A stretch of DNA of 64,000 nucleotides from positions 33,862,336 through 33,926,335 of the forward strand of contig CM048849.1 of the NCBI GenBank assembly GCA_026545225.1. The letters are read 5' to 3'. Below the pieces are notes generated by a model that saw only the letters and a program-made list of their open reading frames with translations, did no database searches and had not been told where the DNA came from. This document shows positions 60,392-64,000 of this stretch, piece after piece (position 1 is the stretch's first letter; each line of letters starts with the position of its first letter). This DNA comes from Cornus controversa (Eukaryota > Streptophyta > Magnoliopsida > Cornales > Cornaceae). Both the position numbers and the translations under genes were made by a program.

Positions 60392-61845
60392 TGATGTGTG
60401 TGAGTGCGTCTCAATTAAAATTACCACACTTTGCAATAGAACGAATTCCTTGCAGAATAGGGCTATCGAAAGGGGTGTCGAACCTCAGGGATTGTGGTCT
60501 GATTGAGTTGAATTGTTTGGACTAATTCTAATTAAATTTAAAAGAAAATAATTCTGATTTTTAATTCTAAATTAACTAATGAAGCAATTGAACAAAAGCA
60601 AGAGAAACTAAGGAGTGTAGAGAATATAAGATAAATCTAGAGTTATTGACGTCACCACTAACTGCACAATCAATGGCCAATTGAACTAACGATGGGGAAT
60701 CATATCATGCATAAGTGGTGTCGGTGGCTACAAGCTCACCTCCATCTGTCAAGAAGATAACATATGATTAAGGCTAAGTCATGAACTATCTTCGATTGGC
60801 ATGAGCCATCTGCCTAACTACTCTACTCTAGGGTGCAGTATGGTCCATCTTCTCTAGGCATAATCCATCAAAGCTTTTAATGATATATTCAATGAAAACT
60901 ATTGTGTAATAATCACTCCCATGATCACAGAAAACAAAAGGGATGAGTTCAATAACAACGATCAAGTATCTAAGACAAGATAAGAAATCATTGAAATTGA
61001 ATTTATAAGACTTTTATTGCTCAATTCTATAAGAATAATCCTCTAAATCACACAATCTATGAATGAAAACAAAAATTCCCAATAATTAGAACAATCAAAC
61101 CAGTGATGTTTAGTTAGGGCTACATCAAAACCCTGGTGGCTGAACTAGCCGCTCATGGTAAAAGAAGAAACTTCAACGGTTGAGGAAGAAGACATCATCT
61201 CCATGGAAGTATTGATACGCCTTGTTCTCCAATGATTCTCCACTCCAAAAGCTCTTCAAAGTTGCTGCCAATCCTCCTCAATACAACCTCAATTCATCAC
61301 TTTTAATAGCTAAGAGAATATGAAGAGTCCCCACCTAATTAGGAGACAATTAGGGTTTCCCGCAGCCCCTAATCAGGTGAGTTTTTTTACTGACTTTTGG
61401 CCCAAATTTTGACCCAGTAGAAGTTCGATTCACGAAATTTACGTGAAATATAAAAGTGTCCAGATTCGAATTTCGTTCAACCTATGCAAGAATTGAGTTA
61501 ATTTGACGAAAATAAGAGTTTCGGACCATTTTTCAAAATGGGATTAAAACTGTATTAAGCGCAGAATTGGGCTTCAGGCCCGAAATACCCTTCAGAAGTT
61601 ATAATTCTCTTGGACCTCTTCCTTGGGCTGATTTGAGTTAAAATATGGAGTTGAATGGATCCATTTGATGTAGGCTTCATCTAACCCTCTTGCATGTCAT
61701 CTTTAAAAGTCCAAAATCATGGTTTTAACTGAAATAATCATTAAGGTCCTGAAAATACAGAAAATACTAAAACGAAGTAAAATCACAAAATAATCTATCA
61801 CTAAGAGAATAAAATACACAAGTTAAGAGCCTAGAAGGATCAACA
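60392..61845 (-). repeat. 5' LTR of the Athila-like element
   Basis: 1454 bp; on the minus strand it starts TGTTGATCCTTCTAGG and ends CACACACATCA. Only this one LTR is present. It joins Tekay-like RT sequence at 61846 without extra bases. Confidence 0.8.
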
Positions 61846-62619
61846 TTCAATGCCGATCAACCGTTGCACGGTTCAACTTCCGATAGTCAATACATAATCG
61901 TAAAGATCCATCATTCTTCTTAACAAATAGTACCGGAGCTCCCCAAGGCGATATACTTGGTCGTACAAATCCTTTGTCCAATAAATCTTATAATTGACCT
62001 TTTAATTCCTTTAATTCTGCTTGTGTCATAGGGTATGGTGCCGTAGAGATAGGTGCGGTACCCAAAGTAAGATCAATAGTAAACACGACTTCCAGTTACG
62101 GAGGCAATATTCTTAAATCTTCCGGAAATACATCCTTATAGTCACAAACCACAAGAGGAAATTCCTTACGCGTCATATCCCTTTCATCAGCTAAAAATTT
62201 AGCTAAGAAGTAACCTACTCCATTCCGGCTACCGAAGCTATGCAATAAAGAGGTATAGAAGTCATCTTGGTCTCCCACAAAGTAAAAATAATCACCTTCT
62301 AGCGTACATACTATCACTCGCCTACGAAAATAATCAATTATGGCTCTAAAGGTAGATAACCAATCTATACCTATAATGACATCAAAACTAGCCATATCTA
62401 GAAAAATAAAGTCGAATATCAATCGATGTCCCGAAACCTCAATCTCGTAAGATCGATAAACTCTACCCAGGGTAACTTTACCATAATCGGTGTATCAACA
62501 GATAAGATTGTATCTAGGGAAGACACCTCCAAACCCAAGGCAAATGCAAATGCAACAAATATGAATGAATGAGATGCACTCGAATCAACCAATACCCTAG
62601 CCCACAAGTTAGAAACCAA
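61846..62619 (-). pseudogene. Tekay-like protease and RT N-terminal part
   Basis: 62419-62619 and 62096-62422 are an aspartic protease: LVDSSASHSFIF, where the usual motif is D-S/T-G-A, and FDVIIGIDWLS, followed by the linker to RT (VVCDYKDVFPEDL). 61846-62095 continues into the RT fingers ([15 protein letters not shown] in translation) with two stop codons. It joins the RT fragment at 57895 across the Athila-like insertion, with about 20 codons decayed or lost. Confidence 0.87.
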
Positions 62620-62862
62620 GAAGACACCTCGGACAACTGACAGTCCTGCTGGGGCATCTGTCTATGTAAGTGTGAATGCACGACCCTGCGGCCTGACCCT
62701 ACTGTCCAGTACCCGGGTGTCCAGACTGCTGGCTAGATGCACTAGTAGAGGCCTCTCTCATCACCCATGAACCATGTGTAAACTGAACTGGCTGAGGTGG
62801 TGGCAATGCCCTAGGACCAGACTAACTCATTGTAGACTGACCATAACACTGCTGTGATCCCA
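62620..62862 (-). pseudogene. Tekay-like gag C-terminal remnant
   Basis: Proline/glutamine-rich sequence upstream of the protease, placed by position only. Its ORF fuses with the next element: the tail of the frame 62822-63208 (GSQQCYGQSTMS) is probably Tekay-like, the rest Athila-like. Confidence 0.5.
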
Positions 62863-64000
62863 CCTTTTTATTGATCACTTTTCCACTTCTCAAAGTGGTG
62901 ATGGATTGAATCTCTTCATGATGTGGTTTGCTCGAAGAAGAAATATTGTTGAGGACATGAACCCCTTTTGGGTTGGCAACTGGTTGGTTTGGTAGTTTCC
63001 CTTCTTCTCTTCTACTCAAGGCATTAACAAGTTGTCCAAACTGAGATTCCAGTTTAGCAATCGACTGAGAGTGAGAATGAACCAGTTGAGCAGTGGATTG
63101 AATTGTTACTGCAGTAGCTTGCACTATCTCTACAATAGAGTCAAGCTTCTCATGTTTTGCTAGGACAATTGCCATCTTGTCCTCAATAGCTGAATACCTC
63201 TGTGGCATAGGAACTTGTTCTTGATATAATTATGAAGGCACATAGTTCTGAGTTCGAAAAGTGGGCTAAATTGCTGCCCCTTGCTCTTATGGAAGATCGA
63301 CAAACTGCCCAATTGAAGGGCAATTATTCACATGAGGCATAGGACTCGAGCAAAAAACATATGGCTCAAATATAGGAGGGAATGAAGATGGATTAGGAAC
63401 TTGACCAGTCGCCATGAGTTGCACCACTCTCTGTGCCACAGCATCCACAATGGTGGACATATCATCTGTAGAACCAATCTTAAAAATATCATATGTCCTC
63501 CTTATATTGGATGATTTTCTCGAACGAGATGAAGACACATGTTGCAAAGAAATGTCACTAAGATTCTCAAACAAAGTCCATGCTTTATCTTCACTTTTTA
63601 ACATAAAAGTGCCCCCACATGATGCATCCACCATTTGTCTGTTACTTTCTGTCAGTCCTTCATAGAAACACTGCACTAACTGCCACTTTGGAACTTGGTG
63701 ATGAGGACACTTCTTAAGAAGGTCCTTGAATCTCTCTCATGTCTCATAGAATTACTCCCCCTCAAATTGAGAGAAACCAGTGATAGCTCGTCTGAATTGA
63801 TTGGTCCTCCCTATAAAAAAATATTTCTTCAAGAACTCACTTTGCATTTGAGTCCATGTAGTGATAGAACCCACCGGTAGAGATCTGAACCAATATTTGG
63901 CCTTCTCCTTTAGAGAGAATGGAAAGAGTCGCATTCGAAAAGCATCTTCTAAGAAGTTATGAATTTTCGTTAATGAACAAACTTCTATGAAATCATCTAA
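62863..64000 (-). pseudogene. Athila-like gag, copy B, runs off window
   Basis: Second copy of the gag at 58674-60122 in the same orientation, in frames 62822-63208 (IEDKMAIVLAKHEKLDSIVE...), 63287-63676 (MVDASCGGTFMLKSEDKAW) and 63752-63934 (LFPFSLKEKAKYWFRSLPVG). Where copy A has stops, copy B keeps arginine and glutamine; copy B in turn has TAA and TGA near 63730-63757, where copy A has glutamine and tryptophan codons. No LTR separates it from the Tekay-like sequence at 62862, so it may be the broken end of another element. Confidence 0.8.

Larger units (their letters stand above)
57900..61845 (-). mobile_element. Athila-like gypsy element inserted in RT, truncated
   Basis: Splits the RT of the Tekay-like element: RT sequence stops near 57895 and resumes at 61846. 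The right side is an exact element end, LTR 60392-61845, followed inward by a tRNA-Asp-type primer site, gag and the start of pol. No second LTR is present at 57900, so the downstream part was lost. The remaining pol is about 500 bp. The block 57900-58214 shows no coding. Confidence 0.82.

Overview
The window looks like a piece of nuclear chromosome from a flowering plant, most likely a eudicot. It is AT-rich, has GT-AG introns, and is dominated by layered LTR retrotransposons primed by plant tRNAs. It also holds an SINE, TIR transposons, (AT)n microsatellites and a plant-specific receptor-like-protein gene. No bacterial, organellar or CRISPR-type signal was seen. Only two host genes can be supported. 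All calls come from reading the sequence; no alignments or database searches were run.

Layout. 22-271: a 250-bp LTR element in miniature. 952-8995: a complete but coding-dead Ty3/gypsy chromovirus on the minus strand, itself hit by a hAT-type element (5248-5826). 10090-12920 (+): the last eight exons of a CASTOR/POLLUX-type ion-channel gene; its earlier exons were not found and probably lie left of the window, which would place both retroelements in one very long intron. 13145-13285: an Au-like SINE. 16573-19414: a solo gypsy LTR inside an (AT)n microsatellite. 22684-25908 (-): an intact 1074-residue LRR receptor-like protein, probably a cell-surface immune receptor. 26060-37700: a tandem duplication of about 5.6-6 kb of the 5' flank of that receptor gene; the second unit carries the flank but no receptor gene. 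37140-38837: tandem GAATGG-type repeats with CCACC minisatellites. 38838-49916: LTR fragments, then a copia element that keeps gag but shows no pol, with a foreign solo LTR in its gag. 49917-64000: a Tekay/Del-like gypsy element cut by a solo LTR and by two Athila-like gag elements; it runs off the right edge.

How it fits together. The two host genes have no visible functional link. Relative ages can be read from what interrupts what: copia LTR, then Tekay-like element, then solo LTR and Athila-like insertions. Wherever two Athila-like copies can be compared, the premature stops fit C-to-T changes, as expected of methylated, silenced elements.

The most unusual signal is a repeated architecture rather than a gene. 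Clusters of short palindromes occur in pairs whose centres lie about 20-23 bp apart. They recur in unrelated copia and gypsy LTRs, with a different core in different families (GTCGAC, CAGCTG, GGACCGGTCC, ATCGAT). In the copia LTRs they sit just upstream of the TATA box.
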